Positions 41,723-50,713 of a stretch of DNA of 64,000 nt are shown piece by piece. Below the pieces are notes generated by a model. It was not told the origin of the DNA and did no database searches. It saw only the letters and a list, made by a program, of their open reading frames with translations. The first letter of the stretch is position 1. The number at the start of each line of letters is the position of its first letter. The stretch spans positions 1 to 64,000 of the forward strand of contig JAOTUU010000001.1 in NCBI GenBank assembly GCA_029863705.1, in the 5' to 3' direction. This stretch comes from Gammaproteobacteria bacterium (GTDB lineage: Bacteria; Pseudomonadota; Gammaproteobacteria; Steroidobacterales; Woeseiaceae). The position numbers and the translations under genes are program-made.

Positions 41723-42394
41723 ATGTCGGTAAAATTACTCAGCGAGCGCATGAATGCGACCATTACCGATGAAGACCAACAGCGCATCGACGCGATTCTT
41801 GCGTTCTGGTTCAAGGAGCATGAGCTCTCGGCACCGCAAATCGACCATCGTATGGACATCTGGTTTGGTGAAGACGAAGTCTTCGATCACGAATGCAAAA
41901 AAATGTTCTCGGCAGACGTCGACAGGGCCAGCGAAGGCCAACTCGACCACTGGGCGCTCGAAGCGAAAGGACGGCTGGCTCTCATCCTGTTGCTCGACCA
42001 GTTTCGCCGAAACATTTACCGCGGCACGGCCGAGGCGTTCGCCATGGATAAGGCCGCGTTGAAACTATGCGTCGAAGGTGCGCTGGAGAAACAGGACAAG
42101 GGGTTAACACCGATTCAACGTGCGTTTTATTACATGCCCTTACAACATACGGAATCGCTCAAGGTGCAGACGAAGTCTGTACAAATATTCCGCCGCTTGT
42201 CCGAAGTCGTCTCCCCGACCTACCGGGAAACCTTCGAGACCATTGCACAGTTTGCGGAGCTGCATCACGATATCGTCAAGCAATTCGGCCGCTTTCCGCA
42301 CCGTAACAAGCTGCTTGGCCGCGAAAATACACCCGAGGAAGACGAATACCTTGCCGGTGACAGCCCCGACTTCGGTCAGGGCGACCAGACTTAA
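41723..42394 (+). CDS. DUF924 family protein
   Basis: The 223-residue helical protein matches DUF924: ILAFWF near the N-terminus, MDIWFGEDEVFD, LALILLLDQFRRNIYRGTAEAF, FYYMPLQHTESL and QFGRFPHRNKLLGRENTPEE. ATG 41723 is used; the upstream part of the open frame has no family similarity. A further in-frame ATG at 41750 is possible. The family has a tetratricopeptide-like helical fold and no established role. A pseudogene follows 33 bases later. Confidence 0.92.
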   Translation: MSVKLLSERMNATITDEDQQRIDAILAFWFKEHELSAPQIDHRMDIWFGEDEVFDHECKKMFSADVDRASEGQLDHWALEAKGRLALILLLDQFRRNIYRGTAEAFAMDKAALKLCVEGALEKQDKGLTPIQRAFYYMPLQHTESLKVQTKSVQIFRRLSEVVSPTYRETFETIAQFAELHHDIVKQFGRFPHRNKLLGRENTPEEDEYLAGDSPDFGQGDQT

Positions 42395-42427
42395 GAAGAA
42401 CAACAAGCATCTGACAAGGGGAATTCC

Positions 42428-42914
42428 ATGCACAGACGTACGTTCTGCAAATCCACTGTGGCTGCGGCCGTTGCGGCAACGTTACGCGGCTGTAGCGCCG
42501 ACGACCGTCAAGCAGATATCGGCAGACGGCGCCGAGCTCTCGATTGAATCTTCTGCCGTCTCCGAGCTGGCCGAAAGCCTGACGGACCGACGGCGGCTCA
42601 TTGCTCGGCAATATCGACGAAGCTGCTTCCGCGCACAACACGATGACGACAACCGGCATTGTTTCTCATACGGGCACCGGCGGATTCACGCTGGGCCGTG
42701 GCCTAGGGCGTACAGACCGCAAGATGGGTCTCGCTATCGACGACCTGCTCGCCGCAACGGTCGTCACGGCCAATGGCGACGTTGTTCGTGCAAGCGAAGA
42801 CGAGAAAAAACCTGGGGCAATTACGGCGAGAATTATCCGCGGCTGGTCGAACTGAAAAACAAATACGACCCAAGCAACCTGTTCCGCCTCAACGCAAACA
42901 TCAAGCCGGGCTAA
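42428..42914 (+). pseudogene. decayed FAD-linked oxidase (FAD_binding_4/BBE type)
   Basis: Four pieces of one secreted berberine-bridge-type oxidase occur in order but in three frames. A Tat-like start MHRRTFCKSTVAAAVA lies at 42428 on. SADGAELSIESSAVSELAESL follows near 42518-42582 in a second frame (21 residues). GGSLLGNIDE to VVTANGDVVRASEDE, the FAD-binding strand region with VSHTGTGGFTLGRGLGR, lies from 42592 in a third. The BBE tail YPRLVELKNKYDPSNLF and NANIKPG ends at 42914 in the second frame again. Intact relatives have about 450-500 residues, so most of the N-domain and nearly the whole substrate domain are deleted. Confidence 0.85.
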
Positions 42915-44271
42915 GCTGAGCCCGCGACAGGCGTGCATAGCGCCAGGCCAATAGCACGGCTGCAACAGTCAGGCCTACGATGAAAGCGCCCCACGTATAA
43001 ACCGGTGGCGCTTTGTAGGTAACGGCAGCCATGTAGGCCAGCGGAAACGCGAGCGCCCAGTAGGCGAAGATGTTGATCGCCATCGGGAAGCGCGTGTCCT
43101 TGTAGCCGCGCAGTGCACCAGCCGAACCTATTTGCACCCCATCTGCGATCTGAAATATCGCGGCCGCCAGCAACAAGGTAATCGCGATACTCGTGACAGA
43201 TGGATCGTTCGTATAAAGACCAACGACGGCATCGCGAAAGAACAGCATGGCTGTGGCTGAGCAACTCATGAAAACAGCGCAGACGAGAATTCCAAAGGCG
43301 CCACTGAAACGTGCTGCCTGGGCATTGCCGGCGCCAAGCGCATGTCCTACGCGGATGGTAATCGCCGAACTCAGGGCGAGCGGAACCATAAATGCCGTCA
43401 TCGCAAAATTGATCGCAACCAGGTGCGCAGCGGCAATCGACGCGCCGCGCGTACCCATCAATACGGATACAGCGTTGAACAAACCAGCTTCGGCCGTAAT
43501 GGTGATGGCAATGGGTACCCCAAGCATCAGTATCTCTTTCAATACGCCGGGGTGTACGCGGCCGACGCGCGTGAAGATTTTCAATGGCCGGTAGGCCCGG
43601 CTCTTCATCATGTAGACGGCAAGCGCGATCATAATCAGCCACATCGTGATCGCGCTCGCATAGCCGCAACCAACCACGCCCAAGGCTGGCGCGCCGAAGT
43701 GACCAAACATGAGGACGTAGTTCAGAAAAATATTGGCGACGAGTGAAAGAACCGACGCGTACATGATTGGTTTCGTCGCGCCAATGCCCTCATTCGTGAA
43801 TCGTAATGCGAGAAAAACGAAAATCGCAGGTGCGCCAAGGATAAGCGCATGAACATAGTCGGTGGTAAGTTCACGAAATTCAGGATCAATTCCGACCAGA
43901 ACAAGTGTCGGCCCCACCAAACGACCCCCGACAAACAGGACCACCAGCCCTATGAAAATCGCCAGATAGATTCCGTGGCGGGTATAACGGCCGATCAACT
44001 CCGGATTACCCGCGCCATAGTGCCTGGCCGCAATCGGTGAAATCGCCATCAACGTGCCCATGGCAAACGCAAAACCGAAGAACCAGACACTGCCACCAAC
44101 AGCAACCGCCGCCAGCGATTCGGCACCAAGGCGCCCGGACATCATCGCGTCTGCAGTATGAATGCCGGCAATCGACAAATTATTGACGATTAGCGGCCAG
44201 GCGACCCCCAGCAGGCCGCGTAATTCCTCTCGCCAATTGCCAGATCTCCACATGCCGCAAATGTAACTCAT
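42901..44271 (-). CDS. MATE family efflux transporter, NorM type
   Basis: The 456-residue protein has twelve membrane segments in two homologous halves. MATE signatures include GVAWPLIVNNLSIAGIHTAD in helix 1, MSGRLGAESLAAVAVGGS, and in the second half MGTRGASIAAAHLVAINFAM and RVGHALGAGNAQAARFSG. The NorM branch exports cationic drugs with sodium or protons. ATG 44271 has GGTGG upstream; ATG 44253 is an alternative. Its 3' end overlaps the last 14 bases of the decayed oxidase. It is divergent from the thiolase gene over 148 bases. Confidence 0.92.
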   Translation of the reverse strand: MSYICGMWRSGNWREELRGLLGVAWPLIVNNLSIAGIHTADAMMSGRLGAESLAAVAVGGSVWFFGFAFAMGTLMAISPIAARHYGAGNPELIGRYTRHGIYLAIFIGLVVLFVGGRLVGPTLVLVGIDPEFRELTTDYVHALILGAPAIFVFLALRFTNEGIGATKPIMYASVLSLVANIFLNYVLMFGHFGAPALGVVGCGYASAITMWLIMIALAVYMMKSRAYRPLKIFTRVGRVHPGVLKEILMLGVPIAITITAEAGLFNAVSVLMGTRGASIAAAHLVAINFAMTAFMVPLALSSAITIRVGHALGAGNAQAARFSGAFGILVCAVFMSCSATAMLFFRDAVVGLYTNDPSVTSIAITLLLAAAIFQIADGVQIGSAGALRGYKDTRFPMAINIFAYWALAFPLAYMAAVTYKAPPVYTWGAFIVGLTVAAVLLAWRYARLSRAQLSPA

Positions 44272-44419
44272 TCGCCACCGGTGTCCATCCCGCTTTTTGT
44301 ATTCAACAGTTTCGGCGTTCTTTCAGGCAGCGCCAATCGGGTTTTATGCAGTTTCCGTATCCAGTTGGTGTAAAATCGCGGGCGAACATCACAGGTCAAA
44401 CGTCCACACGGAGACAACA

Positions 44420-45706
44420 ATGCTGCACGATGGTCAATCAATCCGAGTTGCTGTAATTGGCGGCTCACGCATTCCGTTTTGTCGGTCGCACTCGATCTAT
44501 CGCGATTGTTCGAACCAGGACCTGATGACTGCCGCTCTTGCCGGCCTGGTCAACAAGTTCGACCTCAAAGGACAAACGCTCGGCGACGTCGCGCTCGGGG
44601 CCGTCATCAAGCATTCGCGAGACTTCAATCTCGCGCGAGAATCCGTCATTGAATGCGGCCTGTCTCCGCGTACGCCTGGCATCGACCTGCAACGTGCTTG
44701 CGGCACTGGCCTCGAGGCCTGTGCGCTGATCGGCAACAAGATCGCCCTTGGGCAGATCGACTCGGGCATCGCTGGCGGTACAGATACAATCAGCGACGCG
44801 CCGATTGTCTACCCGGACTCCTATCGTTCGATCATGATGGACGTGTTCCGCGCCCGGTCTTTGCCGGAGCGCATACTGCCGTGGTTCCGCCTGCGTCCCG
44901 CGCATTTCAAACCAGAGTTTCCGGGTGTCAACGAACCCCGTACCGGCCTTTCAATGGGGCAGAGCACCGAAATCACAGCCAAAGAATGGGACATTCCTCG
45001 CGAACATCAGGATCAACTGGCACTTGCCAGCCACATGAAAGCCGCGGCCGCGTTCGACGCCGGATGGTATGAAGACCTTGTCGTGCCGTTTATGGATTGT
45101 GAAGAAGACAACAACATTCGTCGTGACACGACTTTCGAAAAACTATCATCGCTAAAGCCCGTTTTTGACAGAAGCGCAGAGGGCACCATGACGGCCGGTA
45201 ATAGTACGCCTTTGACTGACGGCGCCGCCGCTGTACTGCTGGCTTCCGAAGAATGGGCGAGAGTCAAGAACCTGCCGGTTGCTGCTTACCTGACGTACAC
45301 GCAAACAGCAGCCATCAACTTTGTTAACGACGAAGGGCTGTTGATGGCTCCGGCGTACGCGGTATCCGAGATGTTAAAGACGGCCAATCTGAATCTGCAG
45401 GACTTCGACTTCTACGAAATTCACGAGGCGTTCGCCGCGCAAACCATTGCAACGCTAAAGGCCTGGCAGTCGGAGAAATTCTGCCGTGAACGCCTCGGTC
45501 GCAATGTGGCTATGGGTCCTGTCGACCTGGCGAAAGTCAACGTCAAGGGTGGCAGCCTCGCAATGGGTCATCCGTTCGCTGCGACCGGTGCGCGCATCGT
45601 TGGGACAATGGCGAAGCTTCTTTCTGAAAAAGGTTCTGGCCGCGGTTTAATTTCTGTCTGCACCGCCGGTGGAATGGGCGTTTCAGCGATAATGGAAGCT
45701 GCTTAG
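44420..45706 (+). CDS. acetyl-CoA acyltransferase (FadI-like thiolase)
   Basis: The 428-residue thiolase cleaves 3-ketoacyl-CoA or makes acetoacetyl-CoA. The nucleophilic cysteine is C94 in QRACGTGLEAC, the active-site histidine lies in YEIHEAFAAQT and the second cysteine in SVCTAGGMG, with GHPFAATGARI between. FDRSAEGTMTAGNSTPLTDGAA is shared with FadI, and the length fits FadI rather than FadA or PhaA. ATG 44420 has GGAGA upstream and gives the family start IRVAVIGGSRIPF; the longer frame is not supported. No FadJ partner lies next to it. Confidence 0.92.
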   Translation: MLHDGQSIRVAVIGGSRIPFCRSHSIYRDCSNQDLMTAALAGLVNKFDLKGQTLGDVALGAVIKHSRDFNLARESVIECGLSPRTPGIDLQRACGTGLEACALIGNKIALGQIDSGIAGGTDTISDAPIVYPDSYRSIMMDVFRARSLPERILPWFRLRPAHFKPEFPGVNEPRTGLSMGQSTEITAKEWDIPREHQDQLALASHMKAAAAFDAGWYEDLVVPFMDCEEDNNIRRDTTFEKLSSLKPVFDRSAEGTMTAGNSTPLTDGAAAVLLASEEWARVKNLPVAAYLTYTQTAAINFVNDEGLLMAPAYAVSEMLKTANLNLQDFDFYEIHEAFAAQTIATLKAWQSEKFCRERLGRNVAMGPVDLAKVNVKGGSLAMGHPFAATGARIVGTMAKLLSEKGSGRGLISVCTAGGMGVSAIMEAA

Positions 45707-45712
45707 CTGAGG

Positions 45713-46156
45713 CTACTCGGGTGCCGAACCGCCCCCCTTAGAGCCTCGCTGCATCGCGGCAAGCGCCTTGTCGATGCGCGTTTTGGCCTGAGCGGTGACG
45801 CCGCCGCGCTTGTATTCGTCGACAACAAATGTCTCTACGCGCGACACGAGTTCGTCGATGTCACCATTGCCGAACGGCATGGGCACTGTGACCTCCGGCG
45901 GCGCGTTATCAACGGCTCCAAACAAGTTTATCCACTGCTCGCTTTGCTTGCCGATGCTAACCAGCTTGTAGAATTCCGAACCCGGTTTTCCGTTCTGTGT
46001 TTTCGCAAGGCTCACAACACCAACCACCAGGGACGCGGGAACCAGCAGCAGATCGCGAAGGCCGTCGATAATAAGTTTAACTTGCAGTACGCCTATGTCG
46101 CGGACGAGCGTCCACAAAGCAGGCGCGGATTGTTCTACCTGGGGGCTGAAAGTCAT
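45713..46156 (-). CDS. conserved protein of unknown function
   Basis: The 147-residue protein begins MTFSPQVEQSAPALW at ATG 46156; the longer frame overlaps hemH and has no supporting signal. It contains a hydrophobic segment LLLVPASLVVGVVSLA (about 40-55) that may be a monotopic membrane helix, then GKPGSEFYKLVSIGKQSEQWINLFGA and a C-terminal charged helical region ending in a glycine- and serine-rich tail. I do not recognise a domain. It converges on the thiolase gene with a six-base gap and is divergent from hemH across about 110 bases. Confidence 0.7.
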   Translation of the reverse strand: MTFSPQVEQSAPALWTLVRDIGVLQVKLIIDGLRDLLLVPASLVVGVVSLAKTQNGKPGSEFYKLVSIGKQSEQWINLFGAVDNAPPEVTVPMPFGNGDIDELVSRVETFVVDEYKRGGVTAQAKTRIDKALAAMQRGSKGGGSAPE

Positions 46157-46268
46157 TGGCTTATCACATCGCAAACTGGTGTCAGAGTCCTGAATTATAG
46201 CGTTTGTCGCTGGTACAGGAACCGCCTTTGGTTTAGTGTTGCGCGGAATCACATCGGTAACCGGATCT

Positions 46269-47381
46269 ATGCCGACATTCCAACCCTCTGCAAAGCACGA
46301 ACACGGGCTGCCAGAATCCCTGGGGGTTCTGCTCGTCAATCTGGGCACGCCTGATGAACCGACGGCCGCAGCGGTACGTCGTTATTTGCGGCAGTTCCTC
46401 TGGGATCCGCGTGTCATTGAGGTACCCCGACCTTTGTGGTGGCTTATTCTGCATGGCTACATTTTGCGCTTTAGACCCGCTCGCTCTGCCGAGGCATATC
46501 AAAAGGTCTGGACGGACGACGGCTCGCCGTTGATGGTTCATTCGAAGGACATTGCGACATCCGTCGGTCAGCATCTTGCAACACGCTACTCAGCTCAGGT
46601 CAACGTCGAACTGGGCATGTCTTATGGCGAGCCTTCGATTGGTGTCGCACTAAACCAACTGTACGAAAAAGGTTCACGCCGTATCGTCTGCCTACCCCTG
46701 TATCCGCAATATTCCGGTACAACAACCGCCTCTGTTTTCGAAGCGGTTACCACCGCCTTGAGTCGGCGCCGTTGGGTACCAGAGTTCCGATTCATTAATC
46801 ACTATCATGACGCGCGCGGATATATCGCCGCACAGGCGCAAAACATCCGTGATCACTGGGAACAAAATGGCCGTGGCGACAAACTGCTTTTTTCGTTTCA
46901 TGGCGTACCCAGAGCCACGCTGGAGAGCGGTGACCCGTATCACTGTCAGTGCCAGAAGACAGCTCGCCTGATCGCAGAATCGTTGGACCTTGGGGATGAC
47001 GAATGGATTATTACATTTCAATCTCGTGTTGGCCGCGCCGAGTGGTTACGGCCCTACACTGACGAAAGCGTCATCAAGCTTGCCAAAAGCGGCGTCAAAC
47101 GGCTGGATGTCGTTTGTCCCGGGTTCGCGGCAGACTGTCTCGAAACGCTGGAAGAAATCGCTATGCAAAACTCCGGCTTCTTCAAGGCAGCGGGCGGCGA
47201 CTCTTTAAACTATATTCCAGCACTTAATGCGCGCGATGATCATATCGAGTTTCTTGTACGCCTTATCGAAAAACATGTCGGCGGCTGGCCAGAGTCGTCA
47301 ACAGACTGGAGCGCAAGCGACGATGCACACGAACGAGACAGGTCGCGAAGCCGCGCGCTGGCTTTAGGCGCTTCGCAATGA
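46269..47381 (+). CDS. hemH: ferrochelatase
   Basis: HemH inserts iron into protoporphyrin IX, the last step of protoheme synthesis. The 370-residue protein has GVLLVNLGTPDEPTAAAVRRYL near the N-terminus, RYSAQVNVELGMSYGEPSI, LPLYPQYSGTTT, FSFHGVPRATLESGDPYHCQC with the conserved active-site histidine, and FQSRVGRAEWLRPYTDE. ATG 46269 gives the usual short N-terminal tail; a TTG at 46236 is also in frame. The C-terminus is slightly extended with a polar tail. It overlaps the next gene by four bases. Confidence 0.97.
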   Translation: MPTFQPSAKHEHGLPESLGVLLVNLGTPDEPTAAAVRRYLRQFLWDPRVIEVPRPLWWLILHGYILRFRPARSAEAYQKVWTDDGSPLMVHSKDIATSVGQHLATRYSAQVNVELGMSYGEPSIGVALNQLYEKGSRRIVCLPLYPQYSGTTTASVFEAVTTALSRRRWVPEFRFINHYHDARGYIAAQAQNIRDHWEQNGRGDKLLFSFHGVPRATLESGDPYHCQCQKTARLIAESLDLGDDEWIITFQSRVGRAEWLRPYTDESVIKLAKSGVKRLDVVCPGFAADCLETLEEIAMQNSGFFKAAGGDSLNYIPALNARDDHIEFLVRLIEKHVGGWPESSTDWSASDDAHERDRSRSRALALGASQ

Positions 47382-48145
47382 GTAGCCTCGGCCGATTTCT
47401 CGAGTTCAGCGTGCAAACACCCGACATCATCGAGTCGTTGGGCTTTTATAAAATGCTTGGCTTTGCGGAACTCGAAATTGGCGATGTCTGGCCACACAAG
47501 TATGCGGTGATTAGCGATGGTATCCTCAGCATCGGCTTGCATGACAGAGATTTCCACGCACCGGCAGTAACATTTGTACAAGCGGATCTCGCAAAACGTG
47601 CGCGCTCAATGTCCGATTATGGTTTCGACTTTAATGTAATGCACCTGAATGAAGACGAATTCAATCGGCTTGGTTTTGCCGATCGGGACGGCCATCAACT
47701 GACAATGGTCGAAGCAAGGACGTTTTCCCGTGGCGACGAATTCGATAGCGACTCCGCCTGTGGCAATTTTTTTGAATTGTCGTTGCCGGTCCGTGATGCC
47801 GTTCGCACGGCAAGGCTCTGGGCGTCGGTCGCACCGTCGCTATTGCGCATGCGCGAGGAACCAACGGTACATATGCGATTTGATGCTGGCAGCGTACCAA
47901 TCGGACTTTCCGAGAGCATCGCACTAAGCGGCCCTTCGCTGTGCTTCAAGTGTCACGACAAGGATGCACTTGCGCACCTTGTCGAAAGATACGACTTCGA
48001 ACACGAGACCTTTCCGGGATTCGAGGGGGCGTTTGTCGCGCTAAAGGCTCCTGAAGGCACGATGCTGTACATGTTCGATGAAGATTTTCTCGGCGAAACC
48101 TACGAAGTCGATGAGTCCGACGACCTGAGCGAATTCCCGAGGTAA
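47378..48145 (+). CDS. VOC (glyoxalase/dioxygenase) superfamily protein
   Basis: The 255-residue protein has two beta-alpha-beta-beta-beta modules of the vicinal oxygen chelate fold: LGRFLEFSVQTPDIIESLGFYKMLGF at the start and NFFELSLPVRDAVRTARLWASVAP near residue 128. The usual metal-binding histidine and glutamate positions are not clearly kept in both modules, so the metal and substrate are uncertain. It is translationally coupled to hemH by an ATGA overlap, which hints at a haem- or iron-linked role but does not prove it. Confidence 0.82.
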   Translation: MSSLGRFLEFSVQTPDIIESLGFYKMLGFAELEIGDVWPHKYAVISDGILSIGLHDRDFHAPAVTFVQADLAKRARSMSDYGFDFNVMHLNEDEFNRLGFADRDGHQLTMVEARTFSRGDEFDSDSACGNFFELSLPVRDAVRTARLWASVAPSLLRMREEPTVHMRFDAGSVPIGLSESIALSGPSLCFKCHDKDALAHLVERYDFEHETFPGFEGAFVALKAPEGTMLYMFDEDFLGETYEVDESDDLSEFPR

Positions 48146-48248
48146 CCGACACGGTCAGTACACGGTCCGCTCTTGCGATCCGGAACAGCGCACGGCCGTC
48201 CTGCAAGGGCCACTGAACCAGTCGATTGGCTCAACGCACTAATAGCAC

Positions 48249-48261
48249 GGGCCGCTCCTAC
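48249..48261 (-). repeat. remnant of the REP-like repeat
   Basis: GGGCCGCTCCTAC matches 13 consecutive bases of the REP-like unit in reverse orientation (the GTAGGAGCGG end). It overlaps the end of the fructosamine-kinase-like gene: the TAG within GTAGGAG is that gene's stop codon (48258-48260). No inverted partner is seen within 100 bases. Confidence 0.65.
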
Positions 48262-49010
48262 AAGAGGGCGGAGATGAGTTGTTTCGCCTGGCCAAGGTAG
48301 GATCGGCCGAAGATGTTCAGGTGATTCAGCACATGGTAAAGCTGGTACAGCTTTAGCCGCTGCTCATGCCCCGGCTCCAGTGGCCAACTCGCTTCGTACG
48401 CCGCATAGAATGCAGGGCCGAAACCGCCAAACAACTTCGTCATTGCAATATCGGTTTCACGGTCACCGTAGTAAACCGCCGGGTCGAATGTCACCGGCGC
48501 AGCGTCTGCGCAGCCCCAGTTGCCGCCCCACAGATCACCGTGCAGAAGCGATGCGACCGGCTCGTAGCCGACGAAGAAGTCGGCCAATCGTTCGGCGAGC
48601 CGTGACCCTGGCTCGGCCAGGTGGTCGGAGAAGCCATTCGCGACAGCAAGATCGAGCTGGTATTCAAGTCGGCGCTCTCTAAAAAATGATGGCCAGTCGT
48701 CCGACCGCGAGTTGATCTGCGGTGTCGGTCCAATTGTGTTGTCTCGAAACCAGCCAAACTGTTCGGCAGAATGGTGATGCAGGTTTGCGAGCTGTTCGCC
48801 GAAACGCCGTTCAATCATTGCGTCAGGTCGCTGCAGCGACAGCCGCTCGAGTGCTATATAACTTTTGCCCTCAGAAATGCCGCAGCTGATGACCTCCGGC
48901 ACGCGAATGGCACCTGCCTTCCTGAGCTCATTCAGTCCGTCCGCCTCCGCTTCAAACATCGGCAATGCAGAGACTGGCCCCGTCTTGATGAAAGACGAAC
49001 CGTCGATCAT
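48258..49010 (-). CDS. fructosamine kinase-like protein, short N-terminus
   Basis: The 250-residue protein matches the fructosamine/ketosamine kinase family, which phosphorylates glycated amines for repair. Present are MFEAEADGLNELRKAGAIRVPEV, LHGDLWGGNWG with the catalytic aspartate, FDPAVYYGDRETDIAMTKLFGG and YQLYHVLNHLNIFG. About 30-35 N-terminal residues, including the glycine-rich nucleotide loop strand, are missing compared with the usual 285-290. The frame upstream of ATG 49010 offers no start before a stop codon, and no ribosome binding site precedes it. The stop lies in a REP remnant. It may be truncated or inactive. The exonuclease gene ends two bases upstream. Confidence 0.8.
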   Translation of the reverse strand: MIDGSSFIKTGPVSALPMFEAEADGLNELRKAGAIRVPEVISCGISEGKSYIALERLSLQRPDAMIERRFGEQLANLHHHSAEQFGWFRDNTIGPTPQINSRSDDWPSFFRERRLEYQLDLAVANGFSDHLAEPGSRLAERLADFFVGYEPVASLLHGDLWGGNWGCADAAPVTFDPAVYYGDRETDIAMTKLFGGFGPAFYAAYEASWPLEPGHEQRLKLYQLYHVLNHLNIFGRSYLGQAKQLISALL

Positions 49011-49012
49011 TG

Positions 49013-49903
49013 CTAGTCGCGGCTCAGGTCCGCAATGCGTTCTGCCTGCCTGCGCAACGCCGTACCAATGTTAGCTTCATCAAACAGTGCATTAATGTCG
49101 CCGAGCTTCGGCGCCGACCTCTGCATTGCGACCTCGGCATCATCGATCGGGGCATCGCAGAGAATACCCGTCAGCTTGCGCGCAAGAACTGCATCTTCCC
49201 GATGCTTTTCGAGCTTATCGCCCAGCGTCTTTGCGCCGCGAACATTAATTTCGTGTACTCGGCTGAGGTTGTCGTAGATGCCGTCAAGGCTGCCGAAATT
49301 CTCTAGTAGAACCGTTGCAGTCTTCTTGCCAACCCCCGGGACGCCTTTGATGTTGTCAACCGCGTCGCCAGCAAGCGCCAGGAAGTCGGCGATTTGTTCC
49401 GGGCGAACACCGAACACATCCGGAACCTGCTCGTAAGCGATTTTGCCCTTGCCCGCGAAATCCCAGAATATATCGTCGGCCGATATCAATTGCGCAAGGT
49501 CCTTGTCGCGCGTAACGATGGTTGAAGCGCGATTTTGCGTACGCCCGTGGTGAACAAGCGTGCCTATCAGGTCGTCGGCCTCATAACGCGGGCTACCCCA
49601 TTCCAGAACGCCAAGCGCACGCGCAAACCGACGGCATTGTCCGAACTGGCGTATGAGGTCCGCTGGAGCCGGGTCACGGTTCGCCTTGTATTGCGGATAA
49701 ATTTCGACCCGATAAGATGCGGACTGACTCTCGTCGAACAAGACCGCGATGTACTCCGGGTTGACCTGCTCCATGAAATCGCCGAGGAAGCGGCAGAAGC
49801 CGTAGAGCGCGTTAACCGGGTTACCTTCCGCGTCAACCATATCTTCGGGCATCGAGTAGTACGCCCGAAATATGTACACGCTCGCGTCGATCAAGTATTG
49901 CAT
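49013..49903 (-). CDS. 5'-3' exonuclease, PolA N-domain/ExoIX type
   Basis: The 296-residue protein is a stand-alone member of the 5' nuclease family. Metal-binding acidic residues are visible in LIDASVYIFRAYY, AVLFDESQSASYR, YEADDLIGTLV and TIVTRDKDLAQLI, and the helix-hairpin-helix is DNIKGVPGVGKKTATVLLENF. It would process flaps or RNA primers. It is longer than E. coli Xni/ExoIX and keeps a full acidic set. It lies 13 bases after the HNH gene and 2 before the fructosamine-kinase-like gene. Confidence 0.92.
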   Translation of the reverse strand: MQYLIDASVYIFRAYYSMPEDMVDAEGNPVNALYGFCRFLGDFMEQVNPEYIAVLFDESQSASYRVEIYPQYKANRDPAPADLIRQFGQCRRFARALGVLEWGSPRYEADDLIGTLVHHGRTQNRASTIVTRDKDLAQLISADDIFWDFAGKGKIAYEQVPDVFGVRPEQIADFLALAGDAVDNIKGVPGVGKKTATVLLENFGSLDGIYDNLSRVHEINVRGAKTLGDKLEKHREDAVLARKLTGILCDAPIDDAEVAMQRSAPKLGDINALFDEANIGTALRRQAERIADLSRD

Positions 49904-49916
49904 CGACGACTAGTCC

Positions 49917-50570
49917 TTATTCGTGGAAGTGAACGTCAACAATTTGCCGGCCGTCGGCAAGACGATCCTTCAATCGTGCGTGCAACGGACTCGAGCGCGG
50001 AATGTGCGCGAGCAAGTACTGCATCTGATCTGTGAGCACACGACGGCCTTTAAGGTAAATATACTCAGCGTACGTTGGAGAGAATGGAATAGCGATCAAC
50101 TGCATCGACGCCTGCTCGGGCGTGCGGCCACCCTTGTAGTTGTTGCATCGTCGGCAGGCTGTGGCTACGTTGTTCCACCTGTCCTTGCCGCCCTGAGAGA
50201 TCGGCGTTATGTGGTCACGCGTCAGGTCTCGCGTAGGGTAACGCATCGCACAATACAGACACAGGTTGGCATCACGCTTAAACAAAGTTCGATTGTTCAG
50301 CGGCGGCACGTACTTGTCGCGATTTCGCGCAAGGCTCTGGCTCGTACCGTGCGTGGCGATGATTGAATTTACCGCGATTCTGGACCGGTGGCCGTTGGCC
50401 GCACTGTAACCGCCGAAGACCGTGTAAAGAAGTGTGCCGCAGTCGTACGCAACCTGTTCAGCGTGATACAGCCGAACGGCTTCCCTGTAGTCGATCCACT
50501 CGAGTGGCATGCCGGCTACATCGGTTCGCAGCACCTGCTGCGATATGTTTGAAGCAAGGCCTGCAAGCAT
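49917..50570 (-). CDS. HNH endonuclease
   Basis: The 217-residue protein has a zinc-type HNH nuclease module near 115-165: CLYCAMRYPTRDLTRDHITP with DHI as core histidine, KDRWNNVATACRRCNN with the asparagine and the second CxxC pair. The N-terminal part, with EWIDYREAVRLYH, resembles a small family of chromosomal HNH proteins often found as single housekeeping genes in proteobacteria. No modification enzyme or mobile element is nearby, so a restriction role is not indicated. It is probably co-transcribed with the exonuclease gene 13 bases downstream. Confidence 0.9.
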   Translation of the reverse strand: MLAGLASNISQQVLRTDVAGMPLEWIDYREAVRLYHAEQVAYDCGTLLYTVFGGYSAANGHRSRIAVNSIIATHGTSQSLARNRDKYVPPLNNRTLFKRDANLCLYCAMRYPTRDLTRDHITPISQGGKDRWNNVATACRRCNNYKGGRTPEQASMQLIAIPFSPTYAEYIYLKGRRVLTDQMQYLLAHIPRSSPLHARLKDRLADGRQIVDVHFHE

Positions 50571-50713
50571 TGACTCACCTCATCACGCGACGCGTGATTC
50601 GCTGACTTGTAGTGTGCCGATCACACGTCAAAAAGCAACAGGTGCAAGCCAAATCCGCGCAGTGGAAACCAAACAATGCTCTGCAGGTATCGTTTACCTC
50701 GCGAAATCGCTCG

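Noticed and set aside
42120-42914. 264-residue frame across the DUF924 end and the oxidase remnant
   Set aside because: The first part is an out-of-frame reading of DUF924, and only two oxidase pieces lie in this frame; it is not one protein.
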